A stretch of 64,000 nucleotides of DNA from assembly GCF_037042905.1 (NCBI RefSeq), contig NC_087247.1, positions 63,821,420-63,885,419 of the forward strand, in the 5' to 3' direction. Source of the stretch: Lytechinus pictus. Lineage: Eukaryota > Echinodermata > Echinoidea > Temnopleuroida > Toxopneustidae. Below the pieces are notes generated by a model. That model was not told the origin of the DNA, searched no databases, and saw only the letters and a program-made list of their open reading frames with translations. Every line of letters begins with the position of its first letter. Positions within the stretch are counted from its first letter, which is position 1. The position numbers and the translations under genes were made by a program. Below, one piece after another: positions 1 through 11,746 of the stretch.

Positions 1-45
1 AAAATCGCGTAATGCAGGCGAGACTGCCAGAGGCGTTCCACTTGT
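1..45 (-). repeat. Terminus of the 163-bp-unit TIR repeat family
   Basis: This stretch is a close reverse complement of the left end and outer flank of the element at 17004-17940 (shared TGCAGG-GAGAC terminus followed by CCAGAGGC-TTCCACTTGTT). It is the end of a copy that starts outside the window. Confidence 0.7.
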
Positions 46-167
46 TGTTTGTAGATATAAAGGTTCAAATATGATAATTTAGGGTTTAGCACTTTCTAGG
101 CCTTCTTAGCCAATCTACTATGACAACTATTTCAGTAATTTTCATTTGTTTTCTATTTTATGATTTT

Positions 168-435
168 TGACTTGCCTGCATACAGAGCGAGACTATAGGC
201 GCCACTTTCTGACGGCAGCGGCGTCAAAATCAAATCTTAACCTAAGGTTTTGAAATGACATAACTTAGAAAGTATAAGGACCTAGTTCATGAAACTTGGA
301 CATAAGGGTAACCAAGTATTACTGAACATCCTGCCTTGGTTTTAGGTCACACGACCAAGGTTTTTCATGTTTATTAAGGTTTGATCAATGATTCACTTGC
401 AAAACGTGTAACTTCAGAACAGGTGACCTGGGCAT
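168..435 (-). repeat. Truncated copy of the 163-bp-unit TIR repeat
   Basis: Begins with the family terminus (TGCCTGCAT then GAGCGAGACTATAGGCGCC) and continues with the reverse complement of about 17540-17915: CTTAACCTAAGG, the region matching TTCATGAACTAGGTCC, and the ACTGAACATCCTGC block. It fades out near 435 and is therefore truncated. Same orientation as the fragment at 1-45. Confidence 0.7.
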
Positions 436-889
436 CACAAATTTTGTCTTTAAAAAAACTTTGACAATTCTGACTTGATGCACGAAGCATCCCAATGAAG
501 TCAAACCAAAAGTTTAGCTTCTGCAGAGCTTGGAGATGGGGGTCTCTTATTTTACTTATTTGAGAATGTACATTTTTACTTTTTTTTCTCTGTTTTTGTA
601 TGAGAAGTCAATTGTGTAGTTGAACAAAAGTAATGCTTTTGTTGGAACTTGCAAAAGTTTCTTCTCTTAGATCTAAACCTCAATTTTTTTTTTGTCCATT
701 CAATTTTCCCCTCAAAGGAAGTTATAAAATTATACAGAAATTTTACATTTTATTTTGTTGATGTCTTTTTTTTTTTAGTCTCTGGCCTAAGGTGTTTTAC
801 TCAATAATTATTTTTGTACTTAGTGATTTGTTCATGTCATCATTGTATTATGTTGTTAGTTTGTGTAATTTGCAATTTATCACATACAG
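436..889. other. No gene seen
   Basis: AT-rich unique-looking sequence with poly-T runs. The last 30 bases before 890 are T-rich and end CACATACAG, which fits a splice acceptor. Confidence 0.5.
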
Positions 890-1096
890 ATAGGATACAA
901 GTTGATTGGTAAGAAGGCGAATACAACAACCCATATGACAGGAAAGCAGATAGCTCTGAATAGGCCTCTCTCCTTATGTACCTCACATCTCACTGGCAAA
1001 GTTATTGATGAAATAGGACATCCTCTTGAAGTTAATTGCTCGCTTCTGCTTAATATAGGAAAACCTGAAGTTCAAGAATCATCAAGACCCACATAG
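890..1096 (+). CDS. Candidate terminal coding exon, unrecognised protein
   Basis: An open frame follows a plausible acceptor (T-rich tract, then CACATACAG ending at 889). Read in phase 0 it begins IGYKLIGKKANTTTHMTGKQ, runs 68 residues and ends at a TAG at 1094-1096 in SSRPT. The composition looks protein-like (HLTGKVIDEIGHPLEV), with no transmembrane segment and no motif I can name. Upstream exons would lie outside the window. No internal donor of good consensus is visible, so I treat it as a last exon; sequence from 1097 would then be 3' UTR. It cannot be joined in phase to the exon at 5456 as drawn, so it is either a separate gene or an alternative 3' end. The family is unknown and the exon itself is an inference. 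Confidence 0.35.
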   Translation: MGYKLIGKKANTTTHMTGKQIALNRPLSLCTSHLTGKVIDEIGHPLEVNCSLLLNIGKPEVQESSRPT

Positions 1097-3559
1097 CAGA
1101 TATGAGCTTGCTAGTTTGGTAGCATGTTCCCCATCAGCACAAGGAACTATCTAAAGCATGTATAGGATTGTTTAACTCAAACAGACTTTTAAGTAGCTTG
1201 ATAGTTTCAATTACATATGGATATTGCATTCAAACAGGACATTTTCCCCATGAACTAAATTATGTCATAAATGTATTCAATTAAGCATACTCATTAATCA
1301 CCCTGGCGTTTTTTTTTTATGAATTATAAATGCCCTTTTGAAATGTGCATACTGCCACATGATCTATGTTAGCACCTGCTAACAAGAGGTGATTTGCCTT
1401 GTGATTGATCCAGACTCTGTTATTTAAACATTGGCATTCAAAGTTCCTTCTACCCAATTGAGATCATTTGGCAGTGTGTCTCCTGCAAATATTAATTTTA
1501 TAATAATTTTCTGTTGGAAATGTTCGGACATGCCGTTATGTTATAAAAGACCCTGAGCTCTGCTAGAATCCATGTTGCTACTGTATTGACAATCGATCGA
1601 TTGGGTGTTATCAGGCTACGCAAAATGACAATCTTTATAGAGAACATTTTTCAGAACCTGTTATATAAACACAATTACTTACCTGCATTGAAATTATATA
1701 TATCATTCAGTACAGCAGATAGAGAGGAGCAGAGAATGCCCTGTAAGGAAATATTTGTAAATATGTACAGATTTAATGTAACTATTCTCTTTAAAAATCA
1801 CCCTTTTTATACAACTTTCCTTTGTTATTCATATACACTAAAATACACATAATTATGTCTCCAGATTTAATCTGTACATTTGAAATTGTTCTTGAATGAG
1901 ATAGAAAATTTGAGATCGATCATGTTTGTGTTTGTTGTAGATTTTCATTTTATCTCATATATCCCCCTCCCTACCAAGAAACAAGAAAATACAACCAAAA
2001 ACAATTGTGCTCAAAAGAAATGTTTTAACATTCTCTTGACATTAATCCATTATTCATTTGATAGTTCATTCTTTCATATCAATTTTTTTTTTCATTCATT
2101 AAACCACAGAACAGCAAGCTATCAGTTAACTCTCGTTGCTTTTTGACTAAGAAATATTCTAGTGGATTTTATGGTAGACATTTGTCTAGGTTTTATGTGT
2201 AAGTTGTGTCAAATATTGTGTAACAGTGTTTTTATTCCAACCAAGTGAATTTGAATTAAAAGGATTTTCCTCATAAAGATATTAAATTTTTTTGTCAATA
2301 GTCATGTTTGCCAAATAGAAGTCTTACATCCTTATACAGGTACTGACCAAAATTTCCTAGTCGTAGATCTATTAAAAAATAAATATAGTTGATATTAAAG
2401 GGTTTTTTTGCCGGGGGTGATTATGTAACGATAATAATCACTTGATACAAGTCGCTTGAACAAACTAGTCTCTTGTTTTCGATTACCTCTCCAATTTGGA
2501 TATGGCCCACATATAAACAAAATGAAACTGAATATGGGTGTTTAATCACACAGAAAACTCCTATGGGAAAGTTTTCCATTGAATTTCCCTGTGGGTTACC
2601 TGAAACGGTAGTTCAAGCGTGTGTTTTTTTCATCAGTGTCTCGTCATCTCATTAATTTAGTCTGAATTGGATCAAATCAGTCATGTTGCCCTTACGTGAT
2701 AAGGATAGTGACAGTTATGAAACTCGTTATGTTTTCTATGAAGCACATTTGAATTTATCAATTAAGAGGATATGAATTTGCTTAAGTAATGGCTGTAAAC
2801 CATCAAAAGGTACGTAGCAGCACCCCATAGTTCCCTTTGGTATATATCAATCTTCATAAATGTGAAGTGCTAATTCTTGTCCTAAGTTTCATTGGTAGTT
2901 CATTTAGCAAGAAAATGATCACTTTTTTTCAGGTCTCCACCTACAATGATTAAGATGCACATCTTTTTTAGTGAAATGTTTATCTTTTAGTATTGAGTTG
3001 TATCCCCTCTCCCCAGGAAAAAATTGGGGTTCTGTTTTTCTTTGCCATGCGATTCCAAGCAATTGTTAGCTATTGCTAGGAACACTAAGGTGCCCATCCA
3101 TGAGGGCCATAACTCAATTGCAGTACCAGTCACTGTATATTCTGGAAAAAAAGAGATGTGACTTCTAATTTTACCTGGAAGCCTCTGCAACATTTTCACA
3201 GCATCTCCAGTAAGCCCTGGAGACTAAAATGGCAAGCTTGATCTCTGCGGCAGACAAAGAACACAGGTTATGTGATAGGGACTGGAAAGAAACTATTTTA
3301 TTTTAGCAATCCCCTAACAGATGTATTTTTTGTTTTATGCTGATCTTCAGGCCAGTTAGAATCCCCCCCCCCCCCCCTTTAAAGACAACTCTTTTTTTTC
3401 TTTTGTCAAATTAGATGGTTAGACTTGTTTGTGCAGGTCCTATAATCTTTAATTGGTCAAGTTTATATTTACGTCAATACAGAGAGCATTCTTGCTCACA
3501 TCTTTCAATAAGTCATTTGATTATTGACTTTAACAGTCTTTTGGTCACAGTGTAGATGC
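1097..3559. other. Noncoding, possible 3' UTR then intergenic or intron
   Basis: AT-rich sequence with many stops in all frames. It holds a poly-C run at about 3363-3379 and several AATAAA-like sites (for example near 2380). No repeat family shared with the rest of the window was recognised. Confidence 0.4.
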
Positions 3560-4015
3560 AAAGTTTCAAGCTCTTACCTGTTTCTACAACCTACATGTAT
3601 GCACTTTGTAAGCCCATTTTTTCCCCTCAAATCTTTGGCAATTGTGAGCCAAGTTTCTACAAGCTATATCTTGTCAAAGATTCTGCACAACATAGGCACA
3701 TTCCTATTTCAGTTACAGAGTTGCTAGCAAAATTCAACTTCACATAGACACTGACTTCATCCATTCCTACAAGCTAGGCACTTTGCTAGGCCAGTTTTCT
3801 TCAAATCTTAGGCCATGCTAGCCAAGTTTCTACAAGCGATAGGGTGTTGCTAGCCCAGTTATCTTCAGTTATTTGGAGTCGATAGCCAAGATTCTACTCG
3901 ACATAGGCACTGACTTAATCCGTTCCTACAAGCTAGGCCACTTGCTAGGCCAGTTTTCTTCAAAACATAGGCCATTGGTAGCCCAGTTTCTACATCACAT
4001 AGGTGTAGCCTTGTT
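3560..4015. repeat. About 158-bp imperfect tandem repeat, roughly three units
   Basis: The blocks TTCCTACAAGCTAGGC, TTGCTAGGCCAGTTTTCTTC and AGCCAAGTTTCTACAAG recur. The ACTGACTT-ATCC-TTCCTACAAGC block appears at about 3750 and again at about 3907, and a more diverged unit precedes them from 3560. No coding potential is evident. Confidence 0.65.
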
Positions 4016-5455
4016 TCCACTCCAGTGATATGATAGGAGGATAGAATTCTGCAAAAATGATAGGTAGAGTATCCAGGTATTTTCTTGTAGGTAATAGATG
4101 TCTTGTGGTACATTGTTATATACATGTATGTGAAACACTCTTAAAAGTCAGGAAGGATTAAATACCTATTTTATAAACTAGGATTTCTGCATTTGATTTT
4201 GGGGTGTCCAAAAGGGGCTAATATAGTCAATATATATATATATATTTCTTTGGCCAACAAAAGGAATTTGCTTGAAGTGAACATAGGTCCTGATGTTGAT
4301 CTTACTCTTTTCTGTGGACTATGGGGACATGAATAAACACTTTAAAAAAATTAAGATCAAACTTGAATATTGACATGCATTGATGATTAAGTCCCAACAT
4401 GGATTCTCAAGTTAAGCTCTTTTACATGAAAAGAAATATTTGAAACAATCTTGGTTTCTGCAGCATTTTTTCCTGATATTAGTTTTCTGAAAGTCTAAAA
4501 CAGAAGTACTTTGGAAGGCATTGATTATTAACTTGATTTTCTAGTACCCTCCCCCCTCCTGTCAGAGGTTCACAGAGATTATTTCAAATTATTCTGGATA
4601 AAGTGTTGATTTTTCTTTCGGGCAATCTTTCATATTAAGAGTGTATTCATTTTAAAAGAGTGATTTGAACTATATGTAAAATGTAGTGTGATTTGGAAAC
4701 CAACTGCCAGCTACTAGATTAGTGAAAAAAACAATCAAATCCTAAACACAAAATAATCCACTTTGGCACACTTTTTGTTAATTTCTCACATTTGTGAATA
4801 AGTGATGGATATTGGATACTAGCTCGTTTGCAATCTTATCCTTTCAGCAAGTTAACATCTAGGAAATTCTGACAAATTAAACAATGCGAAAGCTTTGTAA
4901 TGAATTAGGCCTTCAATTAAAAAAAAGTTATCAAAATTAAAGTTGTTTGGTCTTGTTGGGACACTGCCGATAATTATTATTGGTCTTCTGAAGAAGATAG
5001 ACTGGTCATTAATTTCAAGAGGGGAATATTCAGTCTGTGGGTTGATATGGAAAGTTATGTTCTTTACTAAATTTCTGATCCAGTTATTCTGAAGACTTAC
5101 ATGATCATTAAACACTCAAACATTCAGAACTTTTATTTTATTTAGTTTTATTTGATGTGATTTAAACTTTCACCAGTCTGTTTCTGTAGTTCTTTATGTT
5201 AATCTTTTCTAAAGACTGCAATTTATGGTAACTACCTAACCATCGCTTGATTTTAATGAGGCTGTAAACTGTTCAATGTATTTTGATTATCATTAACATC
5301 AGCATCATCAACAGAAGCATAATAATATAATCTCTACCTGTTTTTATCACCGTCATTACCAACAGCATCATGATAATTAGCATCAGTTAGTATCATCAAC
5401 AGGGAATATCCTGTGTTGAAGACTAGGAAGTAATCCTCTTTTTCTTTTCTTATAG
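4016..5455. other. No gene seen; simple repeats
   Basis: AT-rich sequence with a short (TA)n run near 4229-4244 and a CAT/ATC-rich stretch at about 5290-5400. The last bases (TTTTCTTTTCTTATAG) form a strong splice acceptor for the exon that starts at 5456. Confidence 0.5.
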
Positions 5456-5528
5456 CAAGACATGGCTGATTTTGATTGAGGAGATGGAGGCATTATTGCA
5501 GTTACCTGTGAACAATGCAATTCAAAAG
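5456..5528 (+). CDS. Candidate internal exon, unrecognised protein
   Basis: The exon is bounded by a strong acceptor (pyrimidine tract plus TTATAG) and a strong donor (AAAAG|GTGAGTAAT). One frame is open throughout: the first base completes a codon, then KTWLILIEEMEALLQLPVNN followed by AIQK, ending in phase 0. The peptide looks like an amphipathic helix. Downstream it can join to a short terminal exon at 6372-6398 or, skipping that, to 6606-6643 and then 7136. I do not recognise the family. The combination of both splice signals with an open 24-codon frame makes it one of the better host-exon candidates in the window. Confidence 0.5.
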
Positions 5529-5893
5529 GTGAGTAATACAGATAACTGCCTGCACGACTGGTCTGCAGCCAGATTTCTCAAAGAATAGAATATTGTTCTT
5601 TCCAGCATTACATGAAAAACAAAATCTCATTTTATATTTAGAAATAATTGGGTTGGAGTTCCTTGATATCACCGGAAATTTTTTTTTTTAATGAGGGGGG
5701 AGGGTGGGCTGGTTCATGTCAAAATTGAGTGCAGTGTATATGCTTTAATATTAATGGCTTTAATGATAACCTTCATGAACCGTGTGCCATTTTGGAGGCA
5801 AGGAGGTATTTTGTTGCATGATCAGACATTTTCGATCTGAGATCTGAAGGATTGGGGGGGGGGTGGGTTAAAGGAGTAAATGATATGTGAAAC

Positions 5894-5965
5894 AACCACA
5901 TTTTATCATAGCACCATTCTTTGATGACGAACCACATTTCATCATACACCATTCTTTGATGACAT
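5894..5965. repeat. 36-bp direct duplication
   Basis: Two adjacent copies of a unit starting AACCACATTT and ending CCATTCTTTGATGAC, at offset 36 with few differences. Confidence 0.7.
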
Positions 5966-6006
5966 TTTTAAACCTATCTAAACTGGGCTATTTCAGACCA
6001 ACATAT

Positions 6007-6257
6007 ACTGGGAGGTGAGTCAATTTGACCCCCCCCCCCCCCAGATCTTGGCCGTTGATTGCGTGATCGCCGCAATAATTGCATAAAATTGCGTAGAGCA
6101 AGGTGTCAACTACAAGACTTTATAGTAACATTTTCAAAAAATGTATTATATAAATTTTTAATGAAAGTAAAAAGTCGGAGAGCGGCGCAGTCATAAAAAT
6201 TTGCAAGGCGGCAAAATTTGTTGGGGGGTCAAATTAACCCCCCCCCCCCCCCCCAGT
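6007..6257. mobile_element. Short MITE with ACTGGG...CCCAGT inverted ends
   Basis: The left end (ACTGGG, then GTCAATTTGACCCCCC) is the inverted counterpart of the right end (GGGGGGTCAAATTAACCCCC, then CCCAGT). The interior (CTTGGCCGTTGATTGCGTGA, AGAGCGGCGCAGTCA) recurs in the longer copies at 8456-9190 and 42990-43530, so this is an internally deleted member. No ORF. Confidence 0.75.
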
Positions 6258-6371
6258 TTAATAAGGGTTAATCCAAGAATTCTTACAGATTCAAATACCT
6301 TTGTAGTTGTTGCTTTTATAAAACAGTCTTGATTTAGAAAATGCTAATCACATTCTTGATATGTTTTTCAG

Positions 6372-6398
6372 ATTGCTTGCAGCAGTCCAAGGGAATAA
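6372..6398 (+). CDS. Candidate alternative terminal exon
   Basis: Follows the acceptor ATATGTTTTTCAG. In phase 0, which is the phase left by the exon at 5456-5528, it adds IACSSPRE and then a TAA. The acceptor is good but the exon contributes only eight residues, so it is weak evidence alone. A candidate poly(A) signal AATAAA lies at 6654-6659. Confidence 0.35.
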   Translation: MACSSPRE

Positions 6399-6605
6399 GC
6401 ATTAAGTACTTCATCCAGAAAAGTGACTGATTGCTGAGCTTGTAATGTAAGCAGAATTTTAAAACATGATTTGAATATAGAAATTGCCCAAGTCAGATCT
6501 CTTTTTTGGAGCACAGAAATATGTTCAATTTAAAAGATGTAAATAACAACTGTTTGCATATTCTGGTCTGAGTTAGGCAATTTCTTAACTTTATGTATTA
6601 CACAG

Positions 6606-6643
6606 AGTCTACTATATCTAATACTTCAAGCTAAGTTATCAAG
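6606..6643 (+). CDS. Candidate exon, alternative path
   Basis: Lies between an acceptor (TTTATGTATTACACAG) and a donor (AAG|GTAAGAC). Read in phase 0 from the exon at 5456-5528 it is open for 12 codons (SLLYLILQAKLS) plus two bases. The other two frames contain stops. It would join to a terminal exon at 7136. Confidence 0.3.
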
Positions 6644-7135
6644 GTAAGACAGAAATAAAGGTACTTTACAAAAGTGTTAGTGATAACTCCTAAAAATAAT
6701 GGATTTCAGTATTTATTGCACAATCAAAGAGAATGAATTGAGCAAGGTGGTAGGGAAGAAATGGCCGTGTAAGCATTTCATAGTAACATCCATATTAAAG
6801 TTTTGTTTCGATATTTAAAATATAAATGTATGACACCTTTAGTAAAGACACTACAAAATCTTGTCAACATTGTGAAGTGTTCAGACAACATTATATAAAT
6901 AAGTATCCCTTCCAGCTGAACACATTGCAGAATTAGAATCGTGGAATTCTTATTTCACCATGATTCTCTGACAAAATATTGACAAGTAATGTATGTTGCT
7001 AAGCTTTTTGCTAAAATTTTGTTCCTCTGCTTGAAAATTTCTTCAAAGAACTCTGAAAATTGTTTGCTATTCTAGAGGTACAAACAAACTTTTATATTTA
7101 CTCTGTATCTCTATTTTCACTGAATATCCTTACAG

Positions 7136-7145
7136 AGACTGGTAA
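7136..7145 (+). CDS. Candidate terminal exon after 6606-6643
   Basis: After the acceptor CTGAATATCCTTACAG, the phase left by 6606-6643 reads R-D-W-stop at once (TAA at 7143-7145). It would be mostly 3' UTR. Low information content, so this is tentative. Confidence 0.2.
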
Positions 7146-7639
7146 CAAGGAAGATAGGAGGCTAGTAACCAGACCAATGACAGTTGGTATCCTACATTGA
7201 GAGAACCGTCATTTATTCTCATTAATGGCAGTCAAATCATCGCCTATTACACTAAGCTAAGATATGGAATCTAGTCTACATATAAGAGACTATTAGCTCT
7301 TGCTCCCTCTTCGAGTCAAATTCAACCTTAAAGATAAATTCCAGTTGTGGGGACGATCTCAAAATGACTTTTTACAGAATTTAATATAATGATCACCAAA
7401 GTGTCTGTTTGTATGAATAAAAAATATGTGCCAAAGGATTCTGGAAGAAATTGTGTAATTGCTGAGAAATAAGCGCGGATTCTGTCACTTCCGCAATAAT
7501 AATACACTGTCCCACATGTGCCTATCTGTGTTGGCGATCTTCAGTGTGATTGTTTTTTTGCTTAGATATTATGATTTCACCAAGTTCAGTTTATGTAACT
7601 GTACCAGATCTAGATCCACGATGATGTAGTAATACTTAA
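7146..7639. other. Possible 3' UTR and repeat fragment
   Basis: No coding signal. From about 7327 the sequence (CTTAAAGATAAATTCCAG) resembles the start of the TTAA-ended MITE class, but no matching right terminus was found. Confidence 0.3.
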
Positions 7640-8222
7640 CCTTGGTTTTACAGACTTTCTCACGAAATCAGTATTTTACTGCAACTACTGTCATTTAGCT
7701 TTAATCATGCTGTATGGTTGTTTGTATACGAAATAAATTATGCTTATTTATGCGTAAATCATACTTTTTGCTCGAATTCACCTTATAAAGCTCATGGAGT
7801 TAATTTTTGGTGTAAATATCTTTTATACCATTATTAACAATTACAAATTATAAAAATCCTGGGTTGAAAATGAATTTCTTATGTATTTTCCAACCTTTTG
7901 TTTTTTCGCCAAATTTATAGTAGAACCTTTTTGAAGCATAATTATGCTGAAATCAATTAGTTTCAGCTGATGAAAGTAAAAATAATTATATCTTTATTAA
8001 TACAGTGAGAAAGTTCAATTTACATTGACTTTGTACACAAAATTACGCTTTGGAGCAATTTCGGGTCTGACTTATGTAATGTTGCGTGATTTTCGAACCG
8101 CACACTCGGGCATCGTGAATTTGATCTCAAAACTTCAAAGCGCAAGACTTCAAAGTGAAAAGTCAGTGAGTGGCGCGGTTGAAAAATTTCCGGGGGGTGA
8201 TTCAACCTCTCCCCCGGCAGCT
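7640..8222 (+). mobile_element. Diverged copy of the ACTGGG MITE family
   Basis: The right portion (ACATTGACTTTGTACACA, CTCGGGCATCGTGAATTTGA, AGTGAGTGGCGCGGT, then a G run and C run) matches the 3' parts of 8456-9190 and 42990-43530. The left boundary is uncertain. Confidence 0.6.
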
Positions 8223-8455
8223 TAAAGTCTTTTTCACTTTTTGTTTCTATTTGAAGTGCTATTTGTTATATTAATGTGACTACTATAGTAATTTTGGTAC
8301 GTCTGCATGTATATCAGATAAAGGCCTAAGGTGATATTGTAAGTGTTTTTATACATGTTACAAAGTTGTGTTCATCACATATTTGATGTAAACTAAAATA
8401 CAAAACATGTTATGATACATCATTAACCCTGTCTTAACTGGGCTATTTCAGAGCA

Positions 8456-9190
8456 ACATATACTGGGGGGGTCAATCTGACCCCCCCCCCCCCCCCCCCT
8501 CAAATCTTGGTCGTTGACTGCACGATCGCCGCGAAAATTTGCATGCGCGTAGAGCCGGATGTAAACTACAAGACTGTATAGTAAAATTTTCAAAAAATTA
8601 ATTGCTTATATTTTTTTATTAATTATGCAGCTTTTGAAATTTGCCCTAAATTTGTTTTTTGTGTATGTTTTTGCGTTTAACTAAATTTATAAAACTAGTA
8701 GAATGCTAATTTTTGGTGAACACGCAGATTTTTACATTTCTAACAGAAATCTACAAAAATTGCCAAAAAATAATTAATTTCTTATGTATCTTCCTGGTTT
8801 TTTTAAATAATCTTATGTATTTCTTTGTTTTTCAAACCTTTGCTTTTTATTGTTTTTTATGAACTTTGTTGGGGACCTTTTTGCAATTATAACTAACATA
8901 AAATAAATCCATCTAAACCAGCCTGATCTAAACCAACAAAAGTAAAAATCACACATTTATGATTTTTGGTTGTAAAACACAATTTGCACTGACTTTGTAC
9001 ACATAATCACGTTTTTGAGCAATTTTTTTGATTGACATGTGCTAACAAAATATTACGTAATTTCGGAACTGCGTACCCGGGCGTCGCAAATCTGATCTCA
9101 AAAGATGTGCAATATTTAAAAGTAAATCGTCAGCGAGCGGCGCAGTCAAAAAAAATTGCGCTGGCGTAATAAGTATAATAAGGGCTAAAC
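8456..9190 (+). mobile_element. Longest copy of the ACTGGG MITE family
   Basis: Starts with ACTGGGGGGGTCAATCTGAC and a C run, then CTTGGTCGTTGACTGCACGA. It ends near AGCGAGCGGCGCAGTCAAAA and AATAAGGGCTAAAC. It contains an AT-rich core absent from 6007-6257. No transposase-like ORF is present, so it is non-autonomous. Confidence 0.65.
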
Positions 9191-9950
9191 TAGTAGTTGA
9201 CATGGTTATAGCTAGCTTTGCAAAACAAAATTTTGCTCAACTACAGAAACGTCGTTGCTTGCATTCATTTACGATTATAATTTTTTCCAAGCATGTACGA
9301 ATGATGTATTTTGAGGGAAAAAAATGTAAGAGAAATCCTTGTAAATAAAGTTTATATTTTCAATATGATTGTTTATTTTGTGCTTTTCTTTTTTTTTTAA
9401 GTGAAGTGCTTGGAAGGTGGAATATGTTCTTTGAATCATTATGCACAGTCAATTTAGCAGAAATATACTATGAGAGAAGTGAAAATGTAGAAAAGTCAAA
9501 GTAATGACAAGTCCCCTCTCTATATCTAATTCCTAAGTATTTCCCTTTAGAATTGACATACAAGGTTGCCCGTACGTAATGTCTATTGGAGAAATGGTTG
9601 GTTTTGGGGTACTGTGAGGTCGTATCAAGCATTTATTCGTCTTCAGAAACATTGTACCATTCACACGTTCACTGGAAAACTTATTTGAATTTAAATTCCT
9701 GAGGGAAGGCGGAATTGTTTCCTTGGTGACTTGTCAAAGCACTGCATCGCAAAAAAGAAACTATGATGATTGCACGACAATAAATTGTATTATCTACGGA
9801 AGTGCTTGAAAGGTCACGTAAGCTCCGCCTCTCAATAGTTGTTTTGTATGTCAACCCTTTCAGACGTAATTTGAGTGAAACTTAACTGGAATTCACCTCC
9901 GGAGTACTATTAGAATTCGTTTTGAACTGATCGAAAGAGTACCTGTTAAG
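9191..9950. other. No gene seen
   Basis: Contains an AATAAA site at 9344-9349 and a short region with CACGTAAGCTCCGCCTCTC near 9815 that could be promoter-like. No exon could be defined. Confidence 0.3.
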
Positions 9951-11079
9951 GACTGATTGAACTTGGCCATGAAGACGTTACATAATGATGCGAGCTGGAA
10001 AAAAAATGACATTTCTACATAAAGAATGGAAAATTTTAATCAATTTTTGTAATCGTGAACAGGATAGCTATATAACTAAATAATTGATGCGAGCGGAAAA
10101 AAGTCGAGATTTAGACCCCAAAACGGGACACTCTATTCATGTTTTGTAAATAATGAGTAATGGGGGATCTATAATGCGAGCACAAAGCGCGAGCAGAATA
10201 TTTTTGATATTGTGATCTGAAACTGGATAATGATTTAAATTAAGAGAACAAGTTGAGTATCTGAATGAACATGCGCGCACGTGTTTCATAAATATTTAGA
10301 CCTAGAATCTAGGCATTCTAAATAGTAAATACACCCTTTATCATGAAAATCAAAGCGAGCGCGAAGCGCGAGCTTAAATTATTTGATATTCCGATCTGAC
10401 CAAATAGTCAATTTCAGTTCTATATTTCAAGCACTTTGTAGGAAACTTGTGAGGTGGATATGGATCGCACTTAATAAAGAGCTTATATTTTTCATTATAA
10501 TTACTTTGAGTTTTGACATAGGACCGGGACATCCTTAGGACATGTCTTGCCAAGCGCGAGATAAAACAAAAGTGACAGTTTAATTATTAAATTAATATCT
10601 TATTCATTAATGCCTAATGAAGGCGCGAAATCTGATGATATTATGGCCCGAAAACTGGACATTTCAAGCAAGCACCTTTGTAATTATAAATAGGATCTAT
10701 CTGTTAATACATTTTTAACCATTAATGCGAGTGCAAATTGCGATCCTAATTTTGTATACACTGTCATGAAAAGGGGATTTTGTTGTATAATCAATATTGA
10801 GACATACATAACTCGCCAATCAAAATGCGAGCGTGCAGCGCTAGCTGATGCGTTCTGACAATCAAACCTGAAACGGGATATTGTGAAAACTTTATGGAAT
10901 ACACGAAAATAATAGGTACCTGATAAATCTAAATTTGCGAGCACGCAGCGTGAGCAGAAAGTTTTAATATTCAGACCATAAAACTGACATTTTTACAGAG
11001 CACTTTCTAAAATCAATTTGTAAATCACACAAAATAATGAAAGTTCGATTTCCGAGATGAAATATGTTTTTTATATTGA
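9951..11079. repeat. Array of GCGAGCGCGAAGCGCGAGC-type units
   Basis: Diverged units each carry a GCGAGC...GCGAGC core (about 9990, 10090, 10174, 10351, 10553, 10725, 10827, 10937). Each core is followed by an AAATTTTGATATTC-like stretch and a GGGACATTTTAAGCAC-like stretch. A further core at about 11803 lies beyond the inserted MITE at 11088-11746, so that MITE interrupts the array. The same unit recurs inside 47471-48579 and at 57564-57735. Confidence 0.75.
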
Positions 11080-11087
11080 CTTCTAAA

Positions 11088-11746
11088 CCCGGGGGGGCCA
11101 CTTACATTGACGAGTGGATACCATGCGCGACCAAAAAAACACGTAAAAAGGATGTCTTTTTCAAGATAGGGCACGTTACGTACGTAACGTGATAAGGGTC
11201 TCAAAAACACAAAAATATTGAAAAAAGGGTATCTATTTTGCTCGGAAAAATAAACGTGTTTAGGGTCAAATATGCGGGGATGATAAAACAAAGTCAAAAT
11301 GTTTTATAAAGGATGTCCTTTTTGCCCCAACACTACGTGTTTAGAGTCCGATTTGCGCGAGGTGTGGAAAGTGGGGCCGTACTAAACCAAAATAATGGTG
11401 TCTAAAGGTAAAACCGACGGACGCGTGACATAACAAAATACCTCTGTACTTGTTTAGGGGTTCATTTCAGGGAATACTTGCTAAGAGTATCGTTTTGTTT
11501 CCAATACTTGTTAAGGGGTGCATTTTCAGAATATGGAAAATACATCGCTGTACTTGTTTAGGGGCTCAGTTCTGGGAATCTTGCCAATAGTATTTGTTTC
11601 CAATACTTGTTAAGGGTAGGGTTTCACACGCCAATACTTGTTAAGGGGTGCATTTTCAGAATATGGAAAATACGTGTTTAGGGTGCTTTTCAAGACCCCG
11701 TGGTCGCGCATGGTATCCACTCGTCAATGGAAGTGGCCCCCCCGGG
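11088..11746. mobile_element. MITE with CCCGGGGGGGCCACTT ends and 8-bp target duplication
   Basis: The left end (CCCGGGGGGGCCACTT, then GACGAGTGGATACCATGCGC) and right end (GCGCATGGTATCCACTCGTC, then AAGTGGCCCCCCCGGG) form inverted repeats of about 45 bp. It is flanked on both sides by CTTCTAAA (11080-11087 and 11747-11754), an 8-bp target duplication. The interior has three related blocks built on CCAATACTTGTTAAGGG. No ORF. An 8-bp duplication fits hAT-type transposition; the superfamily is inferred. Confidence 0.85.
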
